Positions 11,021 to 20,400 of a DNA stretch of 48,280 bases are shown here, piece by piece. The translations under genes were made by a program, and so were the position numbers. Under the pieces are notes generated by a model, which did no database searches, was not told the DNA's origin, and was given only the letters and a program-made list of their open reading frames with translations. Each line of letters opens with the position of its first letter. Position 1 is the first letter of the stretch. This stretch comes from Candolleomyces eurysporus (taxonomy: Eukaryota > Basidiomycota > Agaricomycetes > Agaricales > Psathyrellaceae): assembly GCA_027579435.1 (NCBI GenBank), contig JANBPK010000977.1, forward strand, positions 1 to 48,280, given 5' to 3'.

Positions 11021-11060
11021 TGCGGTCATCGACGGTAGCCATCAACACGCGTCACCAGCG

Positions 11061-12122
11061 GATGACTTCTATTCAACCTACATCAGTATTCGGTCTGACC
11101 TATATCAGTACCCGCAGCGTATTCTATCGGTGTATCTGTTGCGGGAAATCTGAAGATTCAAAAAAAAAAATTTGTCGACTGATGCCTACCTCTTCGCTCG
11201 CTAAACGGGCCGTTCTAAGAATCTACAGTGGTTGATGTACTTCTTTCGAAGAATCCTGCAAGGTTTTTCCGCTAAAGCATCTACCCTTGGGTGAGTCAGA
11301 CGGATGCCGGAAAAAGTTGCCTCAGGGCAGGGGGTTGCGAAATCGAATGATGTCGCGAACGTTTACGCGTCGCAAAAGAAAAGATCGTCAGCCGAGTGTA
11401 TGCTACTGGTCAAGGTGGGGGAACGGACAAGAGGAGGGAAGAAAGAACCAGGCGCGCAGGCGCTTAGAGGGCGGGACGCGTACTAGTGCATCACCTGATC
11501 GCTCAGATTGATTGGGTATTCGGGCGGAGACTGAAATCTGACGGGTCCTCCTCGTTACTCTGGTTGTGTTTTGCGACTCGAACTTTTCCACTGATAGGCG
11601 TGCATCTCGCGAAGGAATGAGCATTTTTCTAATCGGTCTTCACTTATATCATACAAGAGCTACTTTAAACCATATCACCAACTCCAATCTGCCCTCCAGC
11701 ATTCAGTGGTCTCCAGAAAGCCGTTTTTGTATCTCTAGTTCTGTTTTGCAACTCATTACCCACGATAGTAGTGCTCATTCAAGCCACTCTAGACAAATTA
11801 CAACCTTCATAACGATTCAAGTTAGACTAAAATTACAAGGATAATCCAACATCGACATAGAGACAGGGCCAATAAACCCCATTGATAACTTCAAATCAAA
11901 AATGGAAAAACTTCTTCATCTCTCGACTCTGCGCAATAGCGATAACTCTTTTTTTATGTTTATTTTTATATATGGAACCGAATATCCTTGTGTTTGACCT
12001 TGACCGTTGGTGTGCTCCCCGAGACGGCTCGCCACGAGCGATCGCTCCCCCTCGAGGACCGGCACGAAAACGCCGTTTCGCCAACCAGCCTGGTGGTCTC
12101 ATTTCCCTCCCGGTTTCTGCCT
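11061..12122. other. Intergenic region within zinc-finger cluster
   Basis: About 1 kb with a poly-A run near 11159 and only short unconvincing open frames. Nothing here resembles a further zinc-finger copy. Confidence 0.5.
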
Positions 12123-12914
12123 TTAAAGGACCTGTTTGACTCGGCCAATCACACGCCGAATCTTGCGATTCGCGGCGCGCTGGCCGGAGTCGCAGTTATT
12201 GCTTGCAACGTGAGAGCATAACCCACTTATATTCTTGAAACGCTTATGGCAAGAGCAGCGGTACATCTCAACATCGTGGCTAGGACTCTTAAGATGCGCC
12301 TTCAGCGTGTGAAAGTTGTTGAACTCAGCGAGACAAGAATCACACCTCCACTCGCCATCTTCACCGGCTCTGCGAAGCTTGGCATAGATTTGGTCGCCGG
12401 TAGGGTTACCATTGGGACCATTCTCACCATCGCTATCTACGATAGTCCCTTGAGGATCTAATTCGTAGGCGAGCCTATTGAAGTAGCGCCGACTTATTTT
12501 CGAACACCCATTGGCGTCGATATGGGCTGCAGTCGCAGCCAAAGAGATGAACATCTTAGAACATCCGAAAGGGCACCGAAACCTCGCAGGCTTGTGCCTG
12601 GACGAATTACGGTGTTGCTTCAACCCGTTTGGGGAGCCAAGATAGCGATCGCAGTCCGGGCAGTAGCCGTGGACGTCGATGTCGTGCTGCTGGAGCATGT
12701 CGCCATCTCCCATGTCCTCTTCACAACGCTCACAGTAGCCATGGGCATCTTGCCTGTGGGATAGCAAGTCGGAGCGAGTGTCGAAGTCACTTCCACAGTC
12801 AATGCAGAAGTTGTGCCTGTTCGAATACAGACGATGGCTGTGAAGGCCATGTTCACTGGCAAAACCGCGCCCACAGCGGTTGCACCAGGATCGATTGTTG
12901 GACTCGACAATCAT
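12123..12914 (-). CDS. C2H2/C2HC zinc-finger protein, long intact member
   Basis: Unspliced, 263 residues, starting MIVESNNRSWCNRC (ATG at 12914). Seven zinc-binding units follow in order: CNRCGRGF, CIDCGSDF, CERCEEDM, CPDCDRYL, CPFGCSKMF (C2HC), CDSCLAEF and CSCHKRF, each followed by paired His or His/Cys. The RRYFNRLAYELDPQGT spacer corresponds to RRQFN.IAYDLNQ in the tandem pair, so these genes share ancestry. The extra N-terminal fingers match the relic at 7227, making this the most complete member here. It likely binds nucleic acid. No nuclear localisation signal is obvious beyond the basic tail (NRKIRRVIGRVK). Confidence 0.85.
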   Translation of the reverse strand: MIVESNNRSWCNRCGRGFASEHGLHSHRLYSNRHNFCIDCGSDFDTRSDLLSHRQDAHGYCERCEEDMGDGDMLQQHDIDVHGYCPDCDRYLGSPNGLKQHRNSSRHKPARFRCPFGCSKMFISLAATAAHIDANGCSKISRRYFNRLAYELDPQGTIVDSDGENGPNGNPTGDQIYAKLRRAGEDGEWRCDSCLAEFNNFHTLKAHLKSPSHDVEMYRCSCHKRFKNISGLCSHVASNNCDSGQRAANRKIRRVIGRVKQVL

Positions 12915-12972
12915 GATTACGATTTGGGAAGAGGGACAATAAGCAATGCAGGATACTCGCACAGACGGCCGG

Positions 12973-12979
12973 TTTATAT
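12973..12979 (-). promoter_or_regulatory. TATA-box-like element of long zinc-finger gene
   Basis: ATATAAA on the minus strand about 60 bases upstream of the ATG at 12914, like the elements before the other family members. Confidence 0.4.
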
Positions 12980-13307
12980 GCACAGCAGCTGAAAGCGTCA
13001 CGTGAATGGATGACGCAAAGGTTACCTCAGAATTACTAGTATACTGCAATCCAGAACAACGGGAATGCTACTAAAAAGGTCGAGAAGGAACGCCATGGTT
13101 CAGATGACATTTCGCCGAAATAGAGCAGATAGGNNTNCAGNNTNNNTNCTGAAATCTGAGCTATTTCAAGCCTAAACTTACCCATACCCTGGTTTCATCA
13201 AAGAATAGACGATGAAACATAACCAAAAGAAGGTTGCTTGAGGAAATATATGAGAGAGGGCGAGCTGCGGTGCAGAGTCCTTTAGAACCTCAACCGTGAA
13301 CCTCATC

Positions 13308-14825
13308 ATGAACCCCACCCTAGGCCTCGAACCTCTCCCGTTTCCTCCATCCTTGGAGGCAAGTCGGTTCCAGGAATTCGGTAGAGAAGTCAAAGGAATA
13401 CATCCAAGAGACATCTTGACGGACCCCGAGTCATTCCGTAAGGTGGAAGACGCCTTATACAGAGTAGGTCGTTGAGCCCGGCCAGACTATTGTGTGAGAG
13501 ATCGTATCGGACTCACCACATGACAGCATAGCATTCTTTTGTTTCGAGATGNCAAGTTGACTCCTGAGGAGCAATACAATATTGTAAAGGTACGCCGTCG
13601 CCACTGACATATCCCCGATAGCCCACTGAGCACCTGCTGAAACGCACAGGCATTCGACACTTCCGCCGAGCAATATGGGCACGGCAACGACCACGAGAAG
13701 GCCACGAAGACGGTCTTGCATTCGTACTTGAACACGATCCCCAGGGTTCCACAGGTCCAGGTGATCGGCCACGGGACAATACGCAACCACGAAGGACTGG
13801 AAGAGGTCAAGCTCAAGCATGGCCACCACAAGACGTTCCATAGGACACAGATCCCTTTGGAAGACGAAGAGAAATTCGGAGCGACGAGGTTCTTTAGGTG
13901 GCACATGGATGCTGCTTTGTACAACTTCGAGCCGCCGAAAGTGACGGCGTTGTACGGTATTCGAGTGCCACAGGGACCAGAGCAAGTTGTGTGGTATGGT
14001 GATGGGTCGGGTGATGAGCTCCCAGTTCCTCTAGGAACGACCGCGTTCGTGTCGGGGAAGACGATGTTTGATATCCTGCCAGATGAGTGGAAGTCCTTCG
14101 CTGTTAGAGCTAAAGCTCGATACGCTCCACATCCTTTCGAATGGATCCGAAACGCNAAGGCGGTCAGCACCGGGTTTGGTATAGTCTCGGANGGGCTGGA
14201 GACACCGTTCACAGAGCTGTCGCCTTGGGAGGAGCAAAAGAGGAAAATCTATCCTTTCGTGAGNATACCACTTCACGTTTCNAGTCCATCGAAGACTGAA
14301 CGCGTTTNTAGCTCTGGAAGAATCCTGTCACTGGTNNCCTGCACTTTCAGGTGCACCCGATGACGATCACCGATATTTTTGTGGACCCGCTTCCGAGNCA
14401 CATANCGGAGAGAAAAGGCAAGTATCCTGAAGGAGGCCANATNGCAGACTTGAAGGAAATCAGNGCTATTCTGCACGAGATGCAACGGCCTGGAATCGCA
14501 CCTAACGTGAGCCAATAGCGTTCATATAAGATGGCTTGAACTNACCTTCATCGTCATCCATTGAAGTTGGTGTATCCTCATCCATGGTATGTGCTGGATC
14601 TATCGTGGGTTGATGGTAATTCCGGTGGTGCTAACTAGCGNCGGTACCCACCATTCCAGGAAGGAGAACGATCTAGCTCTCTTCCATAACAGGGGNTTGA
14701 TACACACTGTGGTTGGTCTATTCCAAGAAGACCACATTCGCCTGTTCCATCAATGCAATTTGGCGTCGTCGGACAGTCCAAAGGGGCCAGATTCAGCAGA
14801 CATAGAGAAGTGGTGTGGCAATTGA
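13308..14825 (+). CDS. TauD-type 2-oxoglutarate/Fe(II) dioxygenase, XanA-like
   Basis: Six exons fit in phase: 13308-13463, 13527-13589, 13650-14258, 14312-14506, 14567-14586 and 14660-14825, giving 402 residues. Iron ligands are visible as the HxD of FRWHMDAALY and a distal His in either LHFQVHP or LFHNRGLIHTVVG. Family-defining stretches include FGREVKGIHP, NHEGLEEVKLKH, HKTFHRTQIP, VPLGTTAFVSG, WKNPVTG and LFHQCNLASSD. This pattern matches the fungal xanthine/2-oxoglutarate dioxygenase family (XanA), which hydroxylates xanthine to uric acid in purine catabolism in fungi lacking xanthine dehydrogenase. The substrate is inferred from family resemblance only. Ns at splice borders (for example 14308, 14330-14331) leave a few residues unknown. 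Exon 5 is only 20 bases long. Confidence 0.8.
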
Positions 14826-15031
14826 TAGCAGCGTAGCAATCACGTAGGTTCGTCGCAGACGTTGTACCAGCAGCTGAACCTGTACCTTTTCGATATTGTA
14901 AAAAAAAAAAAANTGAAATTGAAGGGGAAGTCGCGTCAAGCTCGTCACGCGGTCGNGTTGGATCCTGATCACAACAAGGGTAAACANAGNTTCCTCTCTC
15001 NNNNCAACNACCACTANCATTTACCATCGAA

Positions 15032-16426
15032 ATGCCTCTGGTGCTGCTGTCCGCTGGCTCCAACGCACATGGACAGCTAGGCCACTCCTCGAATGAAGAT
15101 TCATCCAATTTCCTCGCCTGCACCTTCGATGGCGTACCAAACGGATCCCTGCCTATTGGGACCACAAGGATCCTAGATCTAGCGACTGGCGCTAACCATA
15201 CCGTNGCCCTGCTCGAACGGGTTAAAGANGACCAACCCGAGAGNACTTACACGGAGATATGGGGCTGTGGTGATGGTCGTGCAGGTCAGCTGGGAGCTCG
15301 GTACAAGGAGACGGTATCACAGCCGGACGCGTCCTCGAGTATCTTCAGAAGGCTGGATCTACCCTTGAAAGAGGAAGGTNTGGAAGGTCATCAGTNCANA
15401 ATGGTGGCGGCCGGCTGGGAGACCACGTACCTTGTTTATTCTNCCCCACATCGGGANGATGNCCCTCAACAGCAAAGTGATGTGCTGCTCTCGATTGGCT
15501 CGAATGAATGGGGAGATCTAGGGGTTGGGGGCGTGGTTTCCGCGAAAAACCACATCAAGAGGTCTACGGCAAAGACTAGGCCTGTCTTGAAAGAATTGAA
15601 TCGCGTTCGATTCGATGCTGTTCTCGTGGACGGCACGACTCTGTCGTCATCCGGCGGCCTGAGGGTACAATTCATCGCTGCTAGTCAGCATCACGTTGTG
15701 GCGCACCTGCGTTCAGTNACAACGGGAAGAGGTTGGCTGGTAGGATGGGGTGCTGGAAGGCATGGTCAGATTTCGCCGCTTTCATCCAGCGCGTCGGACA
15801 TTCCTTCCCGAGCNGCCGCCATCGTTGATANCCCNCAACTNATTGCGACGGAGAACGTGGACGATCCATACCTATCATGCAGTGTGGGTTCTCAACACAG
15901 CGTCTTCTTGAANGCGTCTGGAANGCTTGATCGTCTGGGGTCGAATAGGAAGGGCCAGCTCGATCTCTCTTCCCTAGATGGGCAAGAGGTGAAGGCGATT
16001 GGTTGTACCTGGAACAGCACCTTCGCAGTAACTCCGCTAGAGGCNACNGCAGGNATCAGCATTTTCGCCACCGGAAGCAACACTCATGGACAACTGGGCT
16101 GTAAAGTGGCGGCGGATGAATCTGCTCCTGGAGTGTCCCCAAAACGCTCTCGGCCGTCCTTCGCCGGCTCCCTGAAAGAAGCACTGCTCACGAAACTTGC
16201 ATGCGGGTCTGAACATGTCCTGACTCTGTGGAATGGTTCATCGCGANCTGAGGTATGGGCATGGGGATGGAACGAACATGGGAACCTTGGTCTAGGGACG
16301 ACCGAGGATGCTCAAGCGCCCGTCAAGGTANTCCCTAGTACATNAAAGGACTTGGCAGTGGTAGATATATGGGCTGGTTCCGGTACTAGCTGGCTNTTCT
16401 GTAGAATAGCTGAAGGAAACGAATGA
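15032..16426 (+). CDS. RCC1-repeat beta-propeller protein (Ats1-like)
   Basis: A single open frame of 464 residues without introns, starting MPLVLLSAGSNAHGQLGH. At least five RCC1-type blades are seen: SAGSNAHGQLGH, IWGCGDGRAGQLG, SIGSNEWGDLGVGG, ATGSNTHGQLG and WAWGWNEHGNLGLG. Such proteins fold as seven-bladed propellers and act as scaffolds or exchange factors. The short length with no extra domains resembles yeast Ats1 more than nuclear RCC1. About thirty Ns fall inside the gene, yet the frame stays open, so here they stand for unresolved single bases. Its stop lies only 25 bases from the stop of the convergent Swi5 gene. Confidence 0.85.
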   Translation: MPLVLLSAGSNAHGQLGHSSNEDSSNFLACTFDGVPNGSLPIGTTRILDLATGANHTXALLERVKXDQPEXTYTEIWGCGDGRAGQLGARYKETVSQPDASSSIFRRLDLPLKEEGXEGHQXXMVAAGWETTYLVYSXPHRXDXPQQQSDVLLSIGSNEWGDLGVGGVVSAKNHIKRSTAKTRPVLKELNRVRFDAVLVDGTTLSSSGGLRVQFIAASQHHVVAHLRSXTTGRGWLVGWGAGRHGQISPLSSSASDIPSRXAAIVDXXQXIATENVDDPYLSCSVGSQHSVFLXASGXLDRLGSNRKGQLDLSSLDGQEVKAIGCTWNSTFAVTPLEXXAXISIFATGSNTHGQLGCKVAADESAPGVSPKRSRPSFAGSLKEALLTKLACGSEHVLTLWNGSSRXEVWAWGWNEHGNLGLGTTEDAQAPVKVXPSTXKDLAVVDIWAGSGTSWXFCRIAEGNE

Positions 16427-16451
16427 GAATTCTTTCAAAATACAATCTGNC

Positions 16452-16915
16452 CTAGTCGGTGTCCTCCAACTCGTAGTCTTTGTGGATCTGCCGAACCGTN
16501 GTTTCCTTCCACGCAGCCAGCTTAATTGTTGTCAGTATAACATGCTNCAATGCTGATGGTCACTCNGCATACTCTTCCGATTAGTATCTTCGNGATNGCA
16601 CTGTTAGACAAAACTCATCANNAGAGNATATNGAGAANGAGCACCTGAGTCGCATCTTTTGCTTCGTTATATCGATGAAGGAGCGTGATATGCTGCTTCA
16701 CAATCGCCTCTGCGTCGTTTTCTTCACTACTTTTCGCTGAGCTTGTATGCATCAGGAANCAACGCGCATACATGCCCTAATTGTCTTTGCAAGTCTTCAA
16801 TCTCAGCTTGNAGCGCTTCAACTTTCTCTTGTTGCTTCTAAATGAGCACGAAGGTCAGGTAAGCAGAAAATGGCGGTTTTAGCTCGGTAACCTTTGTGGA
16901 CGTTGACGCATGCAT
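16452..16915 (-). CDS. Swi5/Sae3-type recombination mediator
   Basis: A small gene cut by introns into short exons and so easily missed. Read on the minus strand it gives MHASTSTK, an intron ending CATTTAG at 16838, then QQEKVEALQAEIEDLQRQLG (coiled coil). A poorly resolved join with an N follows, then AEAIVKQHITLLHRYNEAKD, ATQ, ILIGR, and finally LAAWKETTVRQIHKDYELED before a stop at 16452. Introns begin GTGCTC after ATQ and GTATGC after ILIGR. The HITLLHRYNE.KD core and short acidic end match Swi5, which with Sfr1 helps load Rad51 or Dmc1 on single-stranded DNA. The join near 16760 is unresolved, so the exact length (roughly 85-95 residues) is uncertain. Confidence 0.72.
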
Positions 16916-17451
16916 GTTGAANAAGTAANAGGTTGGGNGAGAACGGATCGTCNANAGGTGAAATAGGGGCGCGTTGTGTGCTCCTGTTTACGCGCAGCCT
17001 TTCCGGGTATTAACAACCGGGGCCCGCTTTCCAACGACCATTATGCATCCGCAGCGCCCAAGGAAGGAATTTCGGGCGGAAAGACGGATAATGTCCAAAA
17101 GCACCCGAGATTGGCTCATGCTGGGCTTGCCAAGAATGGTAAATTTATCGTTGTTTTCTGTCAGGATTTCTCCTGAAGCGGTTCTAATGTTTCTCCCAAA
17201 TCCAGACGGCATACACGGATGTTCCTGAGCGATTGTGAATGTTGTGCAAGGCATCATGATCGCGAGCACTTGCAAAAGCCTGCGGCCAAGGAGGGCTGTA
17301 CATCGACAAATGGGAGTTGTTCACACACCTTCTCTCTTCATACATTTGTCTATCCGCCACCTGTGCGGCCCAGTCTCTCCTTTATCATACCCCCATGCCA
17401 GTGGAATCCTCGCAAGAGTAATAGAGAGCTTCACAGATTCTTCGCCATACG
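16916..17451. other. Divergent promoter region between Swi5-type and ABCA genes
   Basis: 536 bases separate the two start codons, and both genes read outward from here. Open frames inside show no family resemblance. I could not pick a convincing TATA box because of the Ns. Confidence 0.5.
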
Positions 17452-20400
17452 ATGGCGTCACTATTCTGGATACAGTTTCGGGCCTTGGTTTGGAAGAATT
17501 GGATAGTCCTTTCCAAGAACCCATTGGTACGTGATAGAGTCTTCCTGCGTCCAGAACCTCCAANTGACCTCTTCTTAGTTGAATATCTTTAGATGCTTNA
17601 TTGCGCCCGTAGCCTATGGAGCGTTCCTTGCAGCTGCACAACTCTTCTTGAACAAACTGAACAACGTAGGAGATAATGCATCGTTATCATTGCCGCCCAA
17701 CTAATTTCGAAACCGACTCCAGTATGGTATTGGCGATCCAGTACCTATACACTCCCTGCACGAACAATTCGACCCCGCACTTTCCCTGGTCTGGGCGGAT
17801 AACACCAACGGTTCCAGCTCCCCAGCACCAATAGACATCATCAACCACATAACGTCTTCCTTTAGTCCCGCACAGCTCAGTGCTGTAAAGAGAGTAGGCT
17901 CAGCCGCCGAAATCCCCACNCAATGTCCCCAGAANTTCAATCTCTACTCGCAATGCTTCGCTGCTGTCGCATTCTTTGATATCCCCTCTCAAGGCTCCTC
18001 GCCAGTCAATTATACAATCTANTCGGACGCTGGTCTCTCGTTCATCGATGTAGAAAAGCACACNAGCGATTTCGAGAAGAGAATTCTGCCGCTGCAGTGG
18101 GCCATCGACAGGGTACGCTTTATCCTTGAATATTCCGGTCGAGCATCGCGTGTCTAACTTCCAATACAGGCAATCGTCGAGCTTCAGACAGGTGTCCAGC
18201 TTCCTACACCTCTAGAATGGCCTTTTAGTCAAGAAACGAATGACGAGCAAAGGACCAAGGTTCGTCTCAGCTATATTCGTGGAATCCGGGAACTGCTTGT
18301 GCTCGCTCTGTAAGTATTCATCCTTGCTTCTACTCAAGCGAGATGCTGAGTGAATTCAGCTTCATCTGTTTCATTGGCATCTCGTATCAACTTCCGGGAT
18401 CATTTTCTGGTGAGCGGGCNAGTCTAGCTACNGCTCACATGAAGGCTATGGGGCTACTTGANAAGGCCCGTATCCTGTAAGTTCGCTTCTACTCGATGNC
18501 AACTGCCTTNCTCAAAAATTCCGTACAGGTCNTGGCACGTTAGCATNTCCTTGACATATCTCCCTGCCTGGATCATTGTCGGCCTTNTCTGGCGGTTCCG
18601 TATTTTCGCGGAGGCAAACGCTGGCCTTGTCGTGATTATCCACATTCTTTTGGGCCTTACCCTCGCAAGTTGGTCTTTCTTTGTTGCAGCACCTTTCGGC
18701 AAAAGCCCGCAGTTAGCCGCCGTGGTCACNACNTTCTTGGCCATCGCCCTTGCCNTTGTCGCATTGGTGTTCAANTCTGCCAGAAATGTGGCCGCCTTCA
18801 TTTTCACCATCCTCTTCCCACCAGGCTTTTACATCTTCGTGACTCGGGCTATTTGTGGATANGAGAACCACCGACTACCAACGAACATCATCAAAGGTGA
18901 CCCTGACTTTGGAATATCNGTTTTACCACAGCTTATTGCTGCTGTCGTAAGTTCTCTTTCCCGTCGTCCCGGCATGCTTTTCTAACAATAGTTCAAGATT
19001 GACGTGTTCCTGTGGCCCTATCTCGCCGTTCTNCTCGAAAGGAAGCTCTACGATGCCCGCTACCCAGACTCTAAACCTTGGTACCTCTTCTGGAAGAAGG
19101 CCACTCCCAGCGACATTCAACCGCTTCCTGATGATGTNGCTATCTCTGTCAGGNATCTCAACAAGGTTTACAGAACATCTAGATGGAGNTCAAAGGGCGC
19201 AGTCACTGCGGTCAACGATCTCAGCTTTGACGTTCCGAAAACCGGAATCTTGGTACTTTTAGGGTCAAATGGGTGAGTTACTTGTTTGACATAAAATGAT
19301 ATGTTGTGATCTCACGGCTTTTACCATTCTTAGCGCTGGAAAGTCGACGTCCCTTGGTGTCATCAGCGGTCTTGACGGACCAACTGCTGGCCAAGTCGTC
19401 TTTGAAGGTGGTAAAACTCGCCCGGCACGCGGGACAATTGGCATTGTGCCTCAGAAGAATGTGCTGTTCCCGGAGCTGTCATGTTTGCAGACGCTCAGAG
19501 TTTGGAAAGCTGTGAAATGGTCGAAGAACTCGGATCCGCAGGAAGATTTGGAACAGCTNCTGAAAGANTGTGATTTGGCCAAGAAGATCAATGCCAATTC
19601 CAATACTCTGTCCGGAGGTCAAAAGAGGAAGTTACAGCTTGCCATCGGGTTGTTGGGCGGTTCAAAGAGTGAGTGGTTCATATCACAGGGAGANANTCTC
19701 CCGTTTCTGACNATAGTTTTCAGTCGTGCTCGTCGANGAATGTACCTCTGGAGTTGACCCACTGAGCAGGCGAGCTTTGTGGAGGACATTGACTTCNTTC
19801 CGAGATGACAGGGCTATCGTGTTTACCACCCATGTAAGGCTATCGTTNGCTGTTGTTTCAAAGGGATATACTGACACCGATCTAGTTCTTGGACGAAGCA
19901 GATCTGCTGGCCGACCACATTGCAATTCTTGCTGCNCCGGGCAAACTTGTGGCTTCCGGTTCTCCAGTGGCCTTGAAGCGAGACTTGGGAGAGGGATATT
20001 CTCTGCAGGTGACCTTCAGTCATGCAGATAGGGAGAAGTTTGATGCAGCAGCGCATGGAGAGCTGCTCGAGGAGATNCAAAGGGTCGCGCCTGACACGCA
20101 CACGTCTTCTCCAGCACCACACCAAATCATTTATCATCTCAAAGAGAAGGATCCNAAGGTCGTTCAGCAACTGCTGGAGTTCCTGGACCATGACGGCGCT
20201 GCCTACAATGTGACATCCTACGACATTCTTGGAACCTCTGTCGAGGATATTTTCCTCGATCTCATGGTNAAGCACAATATCCCGGTATCGCCGACNCAGG
20301 AGAAGGGTCTCGAGGAACAGCTCAAAGACGCTGTCGCNCAAGGAACAGAAGNCGANTCNTCACTTACGCTTGCAAACGGCCGTCCTGTATCTCCATTCCG

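Larger units (their letters stand above)
10080..11060. repeat. Tandem segmental duplication, arm 2
   Basis: Direct-orientation partner of 8740-9700. It holds the second zinc-finger gene with homologous 3' flank (gtaagcttctctctact, then gacttcgaca..gttgcaaacc) and promoter. About 380 bases (9701-10079) separate the arms, and I see no gene in them. Confidence 0.8.

Noticed and set aside
12246..12916. Plus-strand open frames opposite the long zinc-finger gene
   Set aside because: Antisense shadows of a clearly conserved minus-strand CDS with seven zinc-binding units.
17235..17534. Alternative upstream start for the ABCA gene inside longer plus-strand frames
   Set aside because: Those frames cross the first splice donor and differ in frame from MASLFWIQFRALVWKNW, which matches the usual ABCA beginning.
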